64,000 nucleotides of DNA from Maritimibacter fusiformis (GCF_008086115.1 NZ_VSIY01000006.1:186001-250000); one strand, 5' to 3'. Shown: positions 19,725 through 28,362, numbered from the stretch's first letter. Made by a program: numbers and translations. Notes: a model not told the origin generated them from the sequence alone.

Positions 19725-20138
19725 ATGCCCACACCCTTTCATCTTGCCATCAACGTGACCGACCTCGCGGCAGCGCGCGCCTTTTACGGCGGGGTTCTGG
19801 GCTGCACCGAGGGGCGGTCGACCGAAAGCTGGGTGGATTTCGACTTTTTCGGCCATCAGCTCAGCCTGCATCTTGGCACGCCGTTCGCGACCGCCGACAC
19901 CGGCAAGGTGGGCGCGCACATGGTGGCGATGCCGCATTTCGGAGTGGTGCTGGGTTACGACGACTGGCGCGCGCTGGCCGACCGGCTGGAGGCGGCGGGC
20001 ACCGACTGGGTGATTGCGCCGACCGTCCGGTTCGAGGGCGAGCCGGGCGAGCAATGGACCATGTTTTTCCGTGACCCGTCAGGAAACCCCATAGAGATCA
20101 AGGGCTTTCGCGACATGGCTCAGGTGTTCGCGGGGTAG
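19725..20138 (+). CDS. VOC family protein (glyoxalase/dioxygenase superfamily)
   Basis: The 137-residue protein has the paired beta-alpha-beta-beta-beta units of the VOC fold: FHLAINVTDLAAARAFY at the start and MFFRDPSGNPIEIK at the end. His6 and the late Glu are likely metal ligands. It resembles extradiol-dioxygenase-like proteins, but the substrate is unknown. Its 3' end overlaps the 3' end of the convergent DUF2239 gene by 19 bases. Confidence 0.85.
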   Translation: MPTPFHLAINVTDLAAARAFYGGVLGCTEGRSTESWVDFDFFGHQLSLHLGTPFATADTGKVGAHMVAMPHFGVVLGYDDWRALADRLEAAGTDWVIAPTVRFEGEPGEQWTMFFRDPSGNPIEIKGFRDMAQVFAG

Positions 20139-20635
20139 GGGGCCGGATAACCCGCCAGCGTCAGCGCGTGGTCGCGGATGTCGCCGGGCCAACCGTCCAT
20201 CGCCGCCGCGAACCCGTCCGCATCGCCAGCGTAAAGCGCGCGGATCGCGGCTTCGAAGCCGGGCAGATCGCCCGCGATGGCGCTGAGAAAGCGATAGGCG
20301 GCGTCGGGGGTCGGGCCATCCCGGTCGGCGCGCATCGCCTCTTCGACCAGGCGACGCAGCGCCGGTGACGCCCCGCCGCGCTGACGCGCCAGCCAGTCCC
20401 AGTGCCGGGGCAAAAGCGTGACCTCGCGCGCCTTCACCCCCAGCCTGGGCCGCCCGCGCGGGGCAGGGGCGGTGCCGGTCAGGTCGAGGTCGGTCTGGCT
20501 GCCGCTGTCGTCGGAAAAGACCAGCAGACCTTCGGGATGCGGGCCAAGGGGCGAAAGCTCTCGGGCAAGCGCCTCGCGGCTGCCTTGAGCGATGCGTTTG
20601 CTGCCCTGAAAGGCGGTGAACCTGTCGGTTGTCAT
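20120..20635 (-). CDS. DUF2239 family protein
   Basis: This 171-residue soluble protein starts TDRFTAFQGSKRIAQGS, the DUF2239 pattern, followed by a strand with LLVFSDDSGSQTDLDL and GRPRLGVKAREVTLLPRHWDWL. The function of the family is unknown. It is divergent from the GIY-YIG-like gene at 20701 across a 65-base gap that holds two copies of a TTTA-ACCCGG element, so both genes may answer to the same regulator. Confidence 0.8.
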   Translation of the reverse strand: MTTDRFTAFQGSKRIAQGSREALARELSPLGPHPEGLLVFSDDSGSQTDLDLTGTAPAPRGRPRLGVKAREVTLLPRHWDWLARQRGGASPALRRLVEEAMRADRDGPTPDAAYRFLSAIAGDLPGFEAAIRALYAGDADGFAAAMDGWPGDIRDHALTLAGYPAPYPANT

Positions 20636-20684
20636 ATTTACACCCGGATATTAATCAGCTACGCCGCATTTATACCCGGGTTAA
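20636..20684. promoter_or_regulatory. Two direct repeats in a divergent promoter (candidate operators)
   Basis: ATTTACACCCGGATATTAA (20636-20654) and ATTTATACCCGGGTTAA (20668-20684) are near copies spaced 32 bases start to start, close to three helical turns. They fill most of the gap between two divergent genes. No regulator gene is adjacent. Confidence 0.5.
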
Positions 20685-20700
20685 AGCAAGGTCAAGATGT

Positions 20701-21024
20701 ATGGACAAAATGGACCGGCGCGCAGCGAAGGCACAGTGGCGCGAGCGCAAGGAAGACTGGGCCATCGCGTCGGTTCGGATCGGGGCCGGGGTCTGGCTGA
20801 AGCTCACGCCGGACCCTGCATCCTTCGAGAACCGGGTGCGTTTCATGCTGCGTCAGGGGGCAGGGCTGGGTGGTGACATGCAGACGGCCTGGACCGACAC
20901 TAAGGCGATCACCGTCGAGGTTGTCGAACGGCTCGACCCCAAACTGTCGGCGCTTGCCCGTGAGCGAGTGGGCGCGGCGCGGCTGGCGCATTGGGCCGAG
21001 ACCCTCGGCGCGCGGATCATCTAG
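20701..21024 (+). CDS. GIY-YIG nuclease-related small protein without the catalytic motif
   Basis: The 107-residue protein starts MDKMDRRAAKAQWRERKEDWAIASVRIGAGVWL. This layout (short basic helix, then two strands and a helix with FMLRQG and a DMQTAW segment) matches a small GIY-YIG-annotated family of alphaproteobacteria. The GIY and YIG tripeptides themselves are not present, so nuclease activity is doubtful. It is divergent from the DUF2239 gene. Confidence 0.6.
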   Translation: MDKMDRRAAKAQWRERKEDWAIASVRIGAGVWLKLTPDPASFENRVRFMLRQGAGLGGDMQTAWTDTKAITVEVVERLDPKLSALARERVGAARLAHWAETLGARII

Positions 21025-21027
21025 GCT

Positions 21028-22029
21028 TCACCGCATCCAGTAGCCGGCCCGCTTGATCTGGTTGCGGATGTTCTTTTCCTTGGTGGGCAGGTCGTCCCGG
21101 TCGAACATGTCGCGCACCTTCTGCCCGCGCCCCTGGTAGATCATCCGCAGCATCGGGTCGTAGCCCTTGAGCACCTTCTTGATCCGGTTGGGCGCCGCCG
21201 CCGCCTCCAGCGCCGCGATCACCCGGTCGCTCTCGCGCGCGTAGGCCAGCGGCAGCACGCGCCAGTGGCAGGTCACGTCGCCGTCCAGCCCGTCCAGCTC
21301 CGGCCCGGGCCGCCCGCCGCCAAGCCCGTGAATCACCAGCGGCAGCGCGATCTGGTCAAGCCAGGGATCGAGGCTTTGCAGCGCCAGTTCCTCGGGCGCA
21401 TCGTCGCGAATCGCCAGCGCGGTTTCGAGGTAACGTTGGCCGAACAGGGTCGGATCGGCACCGAAGAACCAGCCGGCGTTGAAATAGAGATAGCGCTCCC
21501 AGTATTCCTCGGGCTGGGCCGGGTCGAGCGAACTGGCGAAATCCAGCCCGAAGCGGTCATAAAGCGCGGCCCAGATGTCGCTGTAGCCGGGGCCGTATAA
21601 TTCAGGCTCGGGCCATGTGCCTTCGCGGTTCATCGAGGCCGATGGGCGATCGAAATCGAACGCCACCTGCGACAGCGGGCCGGTGACGAGGGTGTCGCTG
21701 TCGAAGAACACGAACGGCTCGCCCTCGGGCAGGGTCGCCAGCCCCTCGATCTTGTTGCCCTGCGGATAGGACTGGCCGAAATGCACCGCCTGAAACGGGA
21801 TGATCTCGGCGCCGAGATGCTCAAGCTCGGCGCGCACATCGGGCGCGATGCGGGTCTCGCGCTCCCAGGCGCCGCCGGGTTGGGGTTCGGCCACGATCAG
21901 CCGCCCGGAAAAGCCGGGATCGGCCAGCCGCAGCGACGAGGCGAACAACAGGGCTTCGTATTGCAGCCGCCCGGCCTGGCCCACCACCATCACGTTGAAC
22001 GCCGGAGGGTTTTCCGCTGATCCACTCAT
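21028..22029 (-). CDS. Glycosyltransferase-like protein with DSD motif
   Basis: The protein is 333 residues. After a first strand FNVMVVGQAGRL it has FVFFDSDTLVTGP, an Asp-x-Asp motif at 110-112 that in GT-A enzymes holds the metal and nucleotide sugar. A YFNAGWFFGAD segment near 195 and a late His region fit a hexosyltransferase fold. The last 60 residues are basic. The donor and acceptor are unknown. ATG 22029 is used because the longer frame adds an unrelated 31-residue extension. Confidence 0.6.
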   Translation of the reverse strand: MSGSAENPPAFNVMVVGQAGRLQYEALLFASSLRLADPGFSGRLIVAEPQPGGAWERETRIAPDVRAELEHLGAEIIPFQAVHFGQSYPQGNKIEGLATLPEGEPFVFFDSDTLVTGPLSQVAFDFDRPSASMNREGTWPEPELYGPGYSDIWAALYDRFGLDFASSLDPAQPEEYWERYLYFNAGWFFGADPTLFGQRYLETALAIRDDAPEELALQSLDPWLDQIALPLVIHGLGGGRPGPELDGLDGDVTCHWRVLPLAYARESDRVIAALEAAAAPNRIKKVLKGYDPMLRMIYQGRGQKVRDMFDRDDLPTKEKNIRNQIKRAGYWMR

Positions 22030-22121
22030 CCGTGTTTTGCCTGCCCCTGAAACTTCTGTCACTATAGGCGCACGCGGCGCGAGGGAAAGCCGCGTGACGA
22101 CGAAATGAGGCGAGAGCGACA

Positions 22122-22544
22122 ATGAATCTCAAGACCCTGACCACTGCCGCGCTCATGCTGGCGCTGCCGGCGCTTGCGCCGGCTTATGCGCAGCAGTTCA
22201 CCACCGCCGAAGAGATCAGGCCGATCCTCGACGCGACCCGCGCCAACTGGGTTTCGGTGCGTGAGTTCGATGGCAACGATCTGCTCGATTTCACGCATTT
22301 GATGGACTGGCGCTGCGGTCTCGATTCGATCCGCTACTCGGTCAATGGCGAACCGTCGAAGACCTGGCAGGGCGAACCGTGTCATGCGGACGAAGCCAAG
22401 CCCAACGCGATCAAGTCCCCCGAGCAACCGCTGCATGCCGTTTATCCGCTGGGCTCGATCGAGACCGTGAAGATCGATCTGGACTACGACGACGGCACCA
22501 CCGACAGCGCCAGCTACGATCGCCGCTCGATCCTGATGCCCTGA
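22122..22544 (+). CDS. Secreted protein of unknown function
   Basis: A 140-residue protein with a clear signal peptide (MNLKTLTTAALMLALPALA, cleavage after AYA near 23). The mature part is rich in Asp and Trp and has two cysteines (WRCGLDS and GEPCHAD) that may form a disulfide. I do not recognise a family. It overlaps nothing and is convergent with the flavin reductase gene 8 bases downstream. Confidence 0.6.
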   Translation: MNLKTLTTAALMLALPALAPAYAQQFTTAEEIRPILDATRANWVSVREFDGNDLLDFTHLMDWRCGLDSIRYSVNGEPSKTWQGEPCHADEAKPNAIKSPEQPLHAVYPLGSIETVKIDLDYDDGTTDSASYDRRSILMP

Positions 22545-22552
22545 GGTGCGAT

Positions 22553-23050
22553 TCAGTTCAGCGGCGTGAACCCGCCGTAGATACCCGCATGAAACAGCCG
22601 GGGCCGGGTCGGCTCGGTCGTCACGCGGGTCACGCGCGCGATGATCACGGCGTGGTCGCCGGCGTCGATCCGGTCGCGGGTGGTGCATTCGAACCGCGCC
22701 GGGCAGCCCGCGATCAGCGGCACCTGGTGCTCTGACGGCGTCCAGTCGCAGGTGTCGAAAGCCGTCCCCGAGCGCGAGAACCCGACCGTCTGAGCGTCCT
22801 GGTGTTCGCCCATCACGTGGATGGCGAAATGCTCGGCGGTGACGAAAGCCTCAAAGCGGCGCGACGCCTTGGCCGGGCACCACAGCACCAGCGGCGGATC
22901 GAGCGAGACGCTGGCGAAACTGTTGGCGGTAATGCCCAGCGGCCCATGCTGCGAGGCCACCGTGACCACCGTCACGCCGGTCGCAAAGGTTCCAAGCGCA
23001 TCGCGCAGATCGCGGCTCTTGCCGGGCCCCGGGGTGAAGGTCTCTGTCAT
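22553..23050 (-). CDS. Flavin reductase domain protein (HpaC/NADH:FMN oxidoreductase-like)
   Basis: At 165 residues it has the flavin reductase-like split-barrel fold: ALGTFATGVTVVTVA, GITANSFASVSLDPPLVLW and the C-terminal HAGIYGGF. Such proteins supply FMNH2 or FADH2 to two-component monooxygenases. No monooxygenase gene is adjacent, so the partner is unknown. The ATG at 23050 removes a 28-residue extension with no family match. Confidence 0.87.
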   Translation of the reverse strand: MTETFTPGPGKSRDLRDALGTFATGVTVVTVASQHGPLGITANSFASVSLDPPLVLWCPAKASRRFEAFVTAEHFAIHVMGEHQDAQTVGFSRSGTAFDTCDWTPSEHQVPLIAGCPARFECTTRDRIDAGDHAVIIARVTRVTTEPTRPRLFHAGIYGGFTPLN

Positions 23051-23117
23051 GTGCTGCCTGTCCTGCCGCCTTTCGGCGACCCTAGCCGGTGACGCGCGGA
23101 TGCGAAAGGCACCCGGG

Positions 23118-24185
23118 TTATTCGGCGGGCGCAAAGCCGGAGATCAGGTGTCTGAGGCCCAGCGCCGCGCCCGCGAAGATGGCGAGGAATGTCACCGGCG
23201 CACCGTAATAGAGCACCGAGAACGCCGACAGCCCCTGGCCGATCGAGCAGCCGAAGGCCACCACCGCGCCAAGCCCCATCAATGCCGCGCCGGCCAGTTG
23301 ACGACGCAATTCGCGCGGGTCTTCGCAGGCTTCCCAGCGGAAATGCCGCCGGATCGACGAGCCGATGAAGGCCCCGAGCAGCACCCCCGCGACCGAGCCG
23401 ACCCCGAAGTTGAGCGCGCCGCCGGACGAGGTCATCAGGTAGATGATGCTGTCGCCCAGCGGGGCGGAAAAGGTGTGGCTCTCGACCGGCACCGGCTCGA
23501 ACCCGGTGGCCGCGATCCATTGCGTCGCGGCCCAGCCCGACACCACCGCCAGCCCCGCCACCGCGCCCCAGAGCGCCTGTCGCAGCGCCTTGCGATTGCG
23601 CATCTCGGGGCTGGCCAGCGTCACCGCGATCAGGACCGCGCCCAGCGCGATGCCGATCAGCGGCGCCGAAACCCCGGTCAGCCGTTCGGCCAGATGCGCC
23701 AGCCCGGGCAAGTCCTCGCCCGGGGCCAGCGCGCGTTCGGGAAACAGCGCGACCCGCAGCCGCGCCAACGGACCGGACAGCGCGACATAGGCCGACAACC
23801 CCATCACCAGCACCACCAGAAGCCCGCGCAGATCGCCGCCGCCCAGACGTGCCAGCGCGCCAAATCCGCAATTGCCCGCCAGCGCCATGCCATAGCCGAA
23901 CACCAGCCCGCCCGCGACCGAGGCCCAGGGCACCCAGGCAAAGCGCAGATAGACCGCCTCGGCGGGCACCAGCAGGCCGGTGGCGATCAGCGTGAAGCTT
24001 CCGATCAGCGCTGTGCCGATGGCGATGCCCCACATCCGCATCCGGACGGTGGACCCGGCATAAAGCATGTCCTCGATCGCGCCCAGGGTGCAGAATCGGC
24101 CCAGCCGGGCCGCAAGACCCAGCATCACGCCACCAACCAGCCCGGCGAGGGCCGCCAGGTTGGCATCGCTGATGATGTCGAACAT
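23118..24185 (-). CDS. YeeE/YedE family sulfur-compound permease (TsuA-like, full length)
   Basis: The protein is 355 residues with about nine membrane segments and the cysteine motifs of the YeeE/YedE group: GRFCTLGA, GNCGFGAL and FGCSIGQGLSAF. In TsuA such cysteines pass thiosulfate across the inner membrane. GGAGGAGGG precedes the ATG at 24185. It is separate from the two half-size homologues in the sox region (36583 and 37021), making three YeeE/YedE genes in the window. Confidence 0.87.
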   Translation of the reverse strand: MFDIISDANLAALAGLVGGVMLGLAARLGRFCTLGAIEDMLYAGSTVRMRMWGIAIGTALIGSFTLIATGLLVPAEAVYLRFAWVPWASVAGGLVFGYGMALAGNCGFGALARLGGGDLRGLLVVLVMGLSAYVALSGPLARLRVALFPERALAPGEDLPGLAHLAERLTGVSAPLIGIALGAVLIAVTLASPEMRNRKALRQALWGAVAGLAVVSGWAATQWIAATGFEPVPVESHTFSAPLGDSIIYLMTSSGGALNFGVGSVAGVLLGAFIGSSIRRHFRWEACEDPRELRRQLAGAALMGLGAVVAFGCSIGQGLSAFSVLYYGAPVTFLAIFAGAALGLRHLISGFAPAE

Positions 24186-24528
24186 CGTGCCCTCCTCCCC
24201 TCGGACGCGGTGTCGGCTGCGCGCCGCTTTGGCGCGCGTCACGGATCATTCTGCGCAGAGGTCGGGGGTTGTGATCAAGGAAAATCGCGCCGGGCGGGCG
24301 GTGATGCGCCGGGGCCGGGGCTGGATCAGGGCAATATCGGTCGTTTGCGGCGGCCGCCTCGCGGACCAACACGCCTTTCTGGCAGGTGTCGGGGTCGCCG
24401 TCGTGGTCACGCGATCCGCAACAGACCTATACATCCCTCTCCCAAGGGCGTACACGCGCGCCCTTGTCGGTTGGCAAATGATTGCGGGCCGCCCGGACAC
24501 CAAGCAACTCAACGAACGTGGAACGGCT
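24186..24528. other. Leader and promoter region of the DEAD-box helicase gene
   Basis: A 343-base gap. A weak promoter (TGGTCA at 24404-24409, 18 bases, TATACA at 24428-24433) is followed by an 8-bp stem-loop (CAAGGGCG with CGCCCTTG, 24443-24466) 62 bases before the GTG start. A structured leader would suit the cold-induced regulation known for RNA helicases, but that is inference. Confidence 0.4.
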
Positions 24529-26526
24529 GTGAAGAAGACCTTGGCAGATGCGCTGCAAACGCGCGGATATACGTCGCTGACCGCTGTTCAGGAGGCGGTG
24601 ACGAACCCCGATATCGTCGGCCAGGACCTGCTGGTTTCGGCCCAGACGGGGTCCGGCAAAACCCTTGGGTTCGGCCTCGCGATTGCGCCGGGGCTGCTGG
24701 GGGACGGCGATGTCTTCGATCCCGCCGGTGCCCCTCTGGCGCTGGTGATCGCACCGACGCGCGAACTGGCGATGCAGGTCAAGCGCGAACTGGCGTGGCT
24801 GTTTGCCAATACCGGGGCCGTTGTCACCTCGACCGTCGGCGGCATGGACATGCGCGACGAACGCCGTGCGCTGGAACGCGGTGCGCATATCGTGGTGGCG
24901 ACCCCCGGACGGCTGCGCGACCACATCATGCGCGGCTCCATCGACCTGAGCGCCCTGAAGGCGGTTGTCCTCGATGAAGCCGACGAGATGCTCGACCTGG
25001 GCTTTCGCGAGGATCTCGAGTTCATCCTGGAAAACGCTCCGGCCGAACGCCAGACCCTGATGTTCTCGGCCACGGTGCCCGCCGCCATCGCCAGGCTCGC
25101 CCAGAGCTATCAGAAGGACGCGGTGCGCATCGCCACGACCAGCGGCGCGAGCCAGCACGCCGATATCGACTATCGCGCCTACAGGGTTTCGGCGCGCGAC
25201 GGCGAGAACGCGATCATCAACGTCTTGCGGTTCTACGAGGCCCCCAACGCCATCGTATTCTGCAACACGCGCGCGATGGTCAACCGGCTGACGACGCGCC
25301 TGTCCAACCGCGGCTTTTCCGTCGTCGCCCTGTCGGGAGAACTGTCGCAGAGCGAACGCACCCATGCCTTGCAGGCGATGCGCGACGGACGCGCGCGGGT
25401 GTGCGTCGCCACCGATGTGGCGGCGCGCGGGATCGACCTGCCGAACCTCGATCTGGTGATCCACGCCGAATTGCCGACCAACCAGGACACGTTTTTGCAC
25501 CGCTCCGGGCGCACCGGCCGGGCCGGTCGCAAGGGCGTGAGCGCCCTGATCGTGCCGCCCGCCGCGCGCAAGAAGGCCGAGCGGCTGCTTGGCTGGGCCA
25601 AGCTGACGGCGCAATGGTCCGAGGCGCCCTCGGCCGAAGCGGTCTCGGCAAAGGATGAGCAGCGCATGCTCGCCAGTCCTGACTGGCATGAGCCGGCGGA
25701 GGAATCCGACCGCGCCATCGTGACGACGTTGTGCGAAACCTTCACCGCCGAACAGATCGCCACCGCCTATCTCCGGCTCTACCGCGAGCGTCATTCGGCC
25801 CCCGAAGACCTGTCCGACGCGAACGAGGCGCCCAAACCGCGCGCCCCGTTCGGCCCCAGCGTGTGGTTCTCGCTGGAAGGCGGCGCGGCGGTCGGCGCCG
25901 AACCAAGGCGCGTGCTGCCCATGCTGTGCAAGTTGGGGAACGTGTCGCGCGACGATATCGGGGCGATCCGCATTCAGCCGGATGTCTCGCTGATCGAACT
26001 GCGCGAAGGTGCGGTCGCCGGGTTTCTCGCGGCAATCGGCCCGGCGATGACGCTGGAAGGCGGGGCTGCGCTGACCCGTCTGGACTCGCCCCCGAGTTTC
26101 GACCGTGCGCCGAGGCCCGAAAGGCCCGCCCGCCCGAAGGAACAGGCGCCGCGGGCCGCCGAGCCGCACAGCGCGGCCCCTGCGCCCAAGGCCAGAACAC
26201 TCGGAACGACAACGCCGGTCGATTGGAACGATGCGCCCGAACCTCGGGCGAAAAAACCCAAGGGCGGCGCAAAACCGGCCCACAAGACCAAGCCGCGGCA
26301 CGGCAAGCCCAAGCCGGGCGCGGCGGGCGAGGGCAAAGGCTGGAAACCCTACAAGTCCGGCGCGGCAAAGCCGAAGCGCGCGGCAAGCCCGGAAGGCCGC
26401 CCCAAGGGACCGAAACCGCCGGTCGGCAAGCCGTCGAGCAAGAAGAACCGGGCGCGCCTGTCGTTGGCCGGCAAACCCGCCGGATCGGGCGCGACGCCGC
26501 GCAAACCCCGAAAGCCCAAGGGCTAG
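24529..26526 (+). CDS. DEAD-box RNA helicase with RNA-binding domain and basic C-terminal tail
   Basis: The protein is 665 residues from the GTG at 24529. Helicase motifs run in order: Q motif (YTSLTAVQEAV), I AQTGSGKT at 38-45, Ia PTREL, DEAD at 149-152, SAT in FSATV, and VI HRSGRTGRAGR near 324-334. A DbpA/CsdA-type RNA-binding domain (VWFSLEGGA to SLIELREGAV) follows at about 445-500. The last 140 residues are Lys/Pro/Ala-rich and strongly basic, as in CsdA/DeaD. It likely remodels rRNA or mRNA structure. Longer ATG-initiated frames upstream cover the promoter region and are not preferred. Confidence 0.93.
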   Translation: MKKTLADALQTRGYTSLTAVQEAVTNPDIVGQDLLVSAQTGSGKTLGFGLAIAPGLLGDGDVFDPAGAPLALVIAPTRELAMQVKRELAWLFANTGAVVTSTVGGMDMRDERRALERGAHIVVATPGRLRDHIMRGSIDLSALKAVVLDEADEMLDLGFREDLEFILENAPAERQTLMFSATVPAAIARLAQSYQKDAVRIATTSGASQHADIDYRAYRVSARDGENAIINVLRFYEAPNAIVFCNTRAMVNRLTTRLSNRGFSVVALSGELSQSERTHALQAMRDGRARVCVATDVAARGIDLPNLDLVIHAELPTNQDTFLHRSGRTGRAGRKGVSALIVPPAARKKAERLLGWAKLTAQWSEAPSAEAVSAKDEQRMLASPDWHEPAEESDRAIVTTLCETFTAEQIATAYLRLYRERHSAPEDLSDANEAPKPRAPFGPSVWFSLEGGAAVGAEPRRVLPMLCKLGNVSRDDIGAIRIQPDVSLIELREGAVAGFLAAIGPAMTLEGGAALTRLDSPPSFDRAPRPERPARPKEQAPRAAEPHSAAPAPKARTLGTTTPVDWNDAPEPRAKKPKGGAKPAHKTKPRHGKPKPGAAGEGKGWKPYKSGAAKPKRAASPEGRPKGPKPPVGKPSSKKNRARLSLAGKPAGSGATPRKPRKPKG

Positions 26527-26663
26527 GCGCAGCCAGGCTCGGTCAGGGTTTTCATATCTTTGCGCCGGGGCGGGGTGCTGAACCGCCGCCCCCCTTGCAT
26601 CCGTGGCAAACGCGCAGAGAAAACGCTCACGACTGGTCCGGCCCGCGCGACGAGGCCGAAACG

Positions 26664-27026
26664 CTAGTCGATCTCGCCCGCAGGCGCCTGTTTCGGAACC
26701 GAACAGAACATTTCGTAGATCACTTCGAGGATGCGCCGGGGCCGGTCGTCGGCGAGCGAATAATAGATCGCCTTGCCGTCGCGCCGGGGCGTCACCAGCC
26801 CTTCCAGCCGGAGCCGGGCCAACTGCTGCGACACTGCCGCCTGGCGGGCGTGAAGCAATTCTTCCAGTTCGGTCACCGATTTCTCGCCGGTGACGAGATG
26901 GCACAGGATCATCAGCCGCCCTTCGTGGCTGATCGCCTTCAAGAGCGCCGAAGCGTCGCAGGCGCTGGCCATCATCTTGTCCATGTCATCTTCCGACATG
27001 TCTTCCCGTATCACGGGCAGGGTCAT
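26664..27026 (-). CDS. soxR: ArsR-family persulfide-responsive repressor (SoxR/SqrR/BigR type)
   Basis: At 120 residues it is a winged-helix ArsR protein. The recognition helix is in ARQAAVSQQLARLRLEGLV, and the wing is RRDGKAIYYSL. Cys42 (MILCHL) and Cys108 (EMFCSV) correspond to the pair that forms a polysulfide bridge in SqrR and BigR; a third cysteine, Cys23, is near the N-terminus. It is expected to repress sox genes until persulfide appears. The soxS gene lies 58 bases upstream on the same strand, and soxV-F genes diverge. Confidence 0.93.
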   Translation of the reverse strand: MTLPVIREDMSEDDMDKMMASACDASALLKAISHEGRLMILCHLVTGEKSVTELEELLHARQAAVSQQLARLRLEGLVTPRRDGKAIYYSLADDRPRRILEVIYEMFCSVPKQAPAGEID

Positions 27027-27056
27027 CCGGTTTCTCCCAACAATTCACTTGTTCGG

Positions 27057-27082
27057 GTCCGTTTCCCTTAGCGGGAACGGAC
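27057..27082 (-). promoter_or_regulatory. Stem-loop between soxS and soxR
   Basis: An inverted repeat, GTCCGTT-T-CCC paired with GGG-AACGGAC and a 5-base loop, fills half of the 58-base gap. There is no T-run. It could reduce or set the soxR level or act as a binding site. Confidence 0.4.
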
Positions 27083-27084
27083 GG

Positions 27085-27522
27085 TCAATTCAATTCGTCG
27101 CCACCGGCCCCGCGGTCGGGGTCATAGTCGGTCTTGGCGGCCAGCATGAGCCCGAGCATGGCCCAGAAGAAATCTTCGCCCGGATAGCCCTCGATCCGGC
27201 CGATCTCGGCGCCATCCTCGACCAGCACGAAGGTCGGAGTATAGACGACCGGTCTGGCGAAGGCGATACCTGACTCGTTCAGTGCGGCTTTTTGCACGCG
27301 CTGCAAGGGCGCAAAGGCGCCCTCCGGGGTCTTGGGGTAAATCGGGCCGAGCGTGGCATTCCACTCGGCGCAATACACGCAGCCGGGTTGTTCGACCATC
27401 ACCAGATCCGCAGCCTGCGCGGTCGCGGCGACAAGCGCAAATGCCCCAGAATGTAGGAGCCGGCGGAGCGAAAAAACATCCAATGGGGTCGAGTCCCTTG
27501 ACCGGTCGCTTGCACGGATCAT
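27085..27522 (-). CDS. soxS: SoxS thioredoxin-like protein
   Basis: The protein is 145 residues from the ATG at 27522. A hydrophobic stretch (LLHSGAFALVAATAQAAD) serves as a signal peptide. The mature part is a thioredoxin fold with the redox motif CVYC in VEQPGCVYCAEW. SoxS in Paracoccus is a periplasmic thioredoxin that keeps Sox components reduced and active. A TTG at 27546 would add eight residues, but no good ribosome site precedes either start. It shares an 82-base divergent promoter region with soxV. Confidence 0.88.
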   Translation of the reverse strand: MIRASDRSRDSTPLDVFSLRRLLHSGAFALVAATAQAADLVMVEQPGCVYCAEWNATLGPIYPKTPEGAFAPLQRVQKAALNESGIAFARPVVYTPTFVLVEDGAEIGRIEGYPGEDFFWAMLGLMLAAKTDYDPDRGAGGDELN

Positions 27523-27525
27523 AAT

Positions 27526-27554
27526 TTGACAATGCGTCAGGATCAAGAATGTTG
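27526..27554 (+). promoter_or_regulatory. Possible soxV promoter with TGAC-N5-GTCA inverted repeat
   Basis: TTGACA at 27526-27531 overlaps an inverted repeat TGAC-AATGC-GTCA (27527-27539). A weak -10 (AATGTT or ATGTTG, 27548-27554) lies 16-17 bases downstream. It is 50 bases before soxV and only 4 bases from the soxS ATG on the other strand. Confidence 0.45.
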
Positions 27555-27604
27555 CGTGAACGCCGGCCGAAACGGCGGAAAAGACAGGGCGCCCGGGAGG
27601 ACGG

Positions 27605-28345
27605 ATGTTCGGTGAAATCTCTTATGGCGGCGCTGCGCTGGCCGGGTTCGTTGCGTTTTTCACGCCCTGCATCCTGCCGATGGTGCCCTTCTACCTGAGC
27701 TACATGGCCGGCATCTCGATGTCCGAACTGCAGGGCGAGGACGAGATCGCGCCCGGGGCGCAGCGCCGGCTGGTCGTGTCAGCGGCGCTCTTCGCGCTCG
27801 GCGTGACCACGATCTTCGCGCTGCTCGGGCTGGGCGCGACGGCGCTGGGGCAGGTCTTTGCCCAGTGGCGCGAGGTGCTGAGTTACGCCGCCGCCGCGAT
27901 CATCTTCGTCTTCGGCCTGCATTTTCTCGGGATCATCCGCATCCCGTTTCTGATGCGCGAGGCGCGGGTGCAGTCGAAAATGGACCCCTCGACCGTGGTC
28001 GGCGCCTACGTGATGGGGCTGGCCTTCGGGTTCGGCTGGACCGCCTGTGTCGGGCCGGTGCTGGCCTCGATCCTGTTCGTCGCCTCGATGAAGGATACGT
28101 TGTGGCAGGGCGGCACGCTGCTGGTCGTGTTCGGGCTGGGCATGACCGCGCCGTTCGTGATCGCGGCGGTGTTCGCCAAGCCGTTCCTGCGCTTCATGGC
28201 GAAGAACCGCAGATACATGCCGGTGGTCGAAAAGGTGCTCGGCGTGATGCTGATCGTCTTTGCCGCCCTGATCGCGACCGGATCGGTCAACGCGATCTCG
28301 AACTGGATGATCGAAACTTTCCCCGTGTTCTCGAACATGGGTTGA
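27605..28345 (+). CDS. soxV: SoxV, CcdA/DsbD-like membrane electron transfer protein
   Basis: The 246-residue protein has six membrane segments. Conserved cysteine motifs TPCILPMVPFY (near residue 22) and GWTACVGPVLAS (near 145) are those of CcdA/DsbD transporters that carry electrons from cytoplasmic thioredoxin to the periplasm. SoxV feeds SoxW and SoxS. It is the first gene of the sox operon, 17 bases before soxW. Confidence 0.95.
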   Translation: MFGEISYGGAALAGFVAFFTPCILPMVPFYLSYMAGISMSELQGEDEIAPGAQRRLVVSAALFALGVTTIFALLGLGATALGQVFAQWREVLSYAAAAIIFVFGLHFLGIIRIPFLMREARVQSKMDPSTVVGAYVMGLAFGFGWTACVGPVLASILFVASMKDTLWQGGTLLVVFGLGMTAPFVIAAVFAKPFLRFMAKNRRYMPVVEKVLGVMLIVFAALIATGSVNAISNWMIETFPVFSNMG

Positions 28346-28362
28346 AACCGGGAGGACGACAG

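Noticed and set aside
24067-24528. N-terminal extension of the helicase to an upstream start
   Set aside because: The added 154 residues would cover the promoter and leader and look unlike helicase sequence; GTG 24529 gives the family start.
27001-27084. A third ATTC-N8-GAAT operator upstream of soxR
   Set aside because: ATTC occurs here but the matching GAAT at 8 bases is absent.
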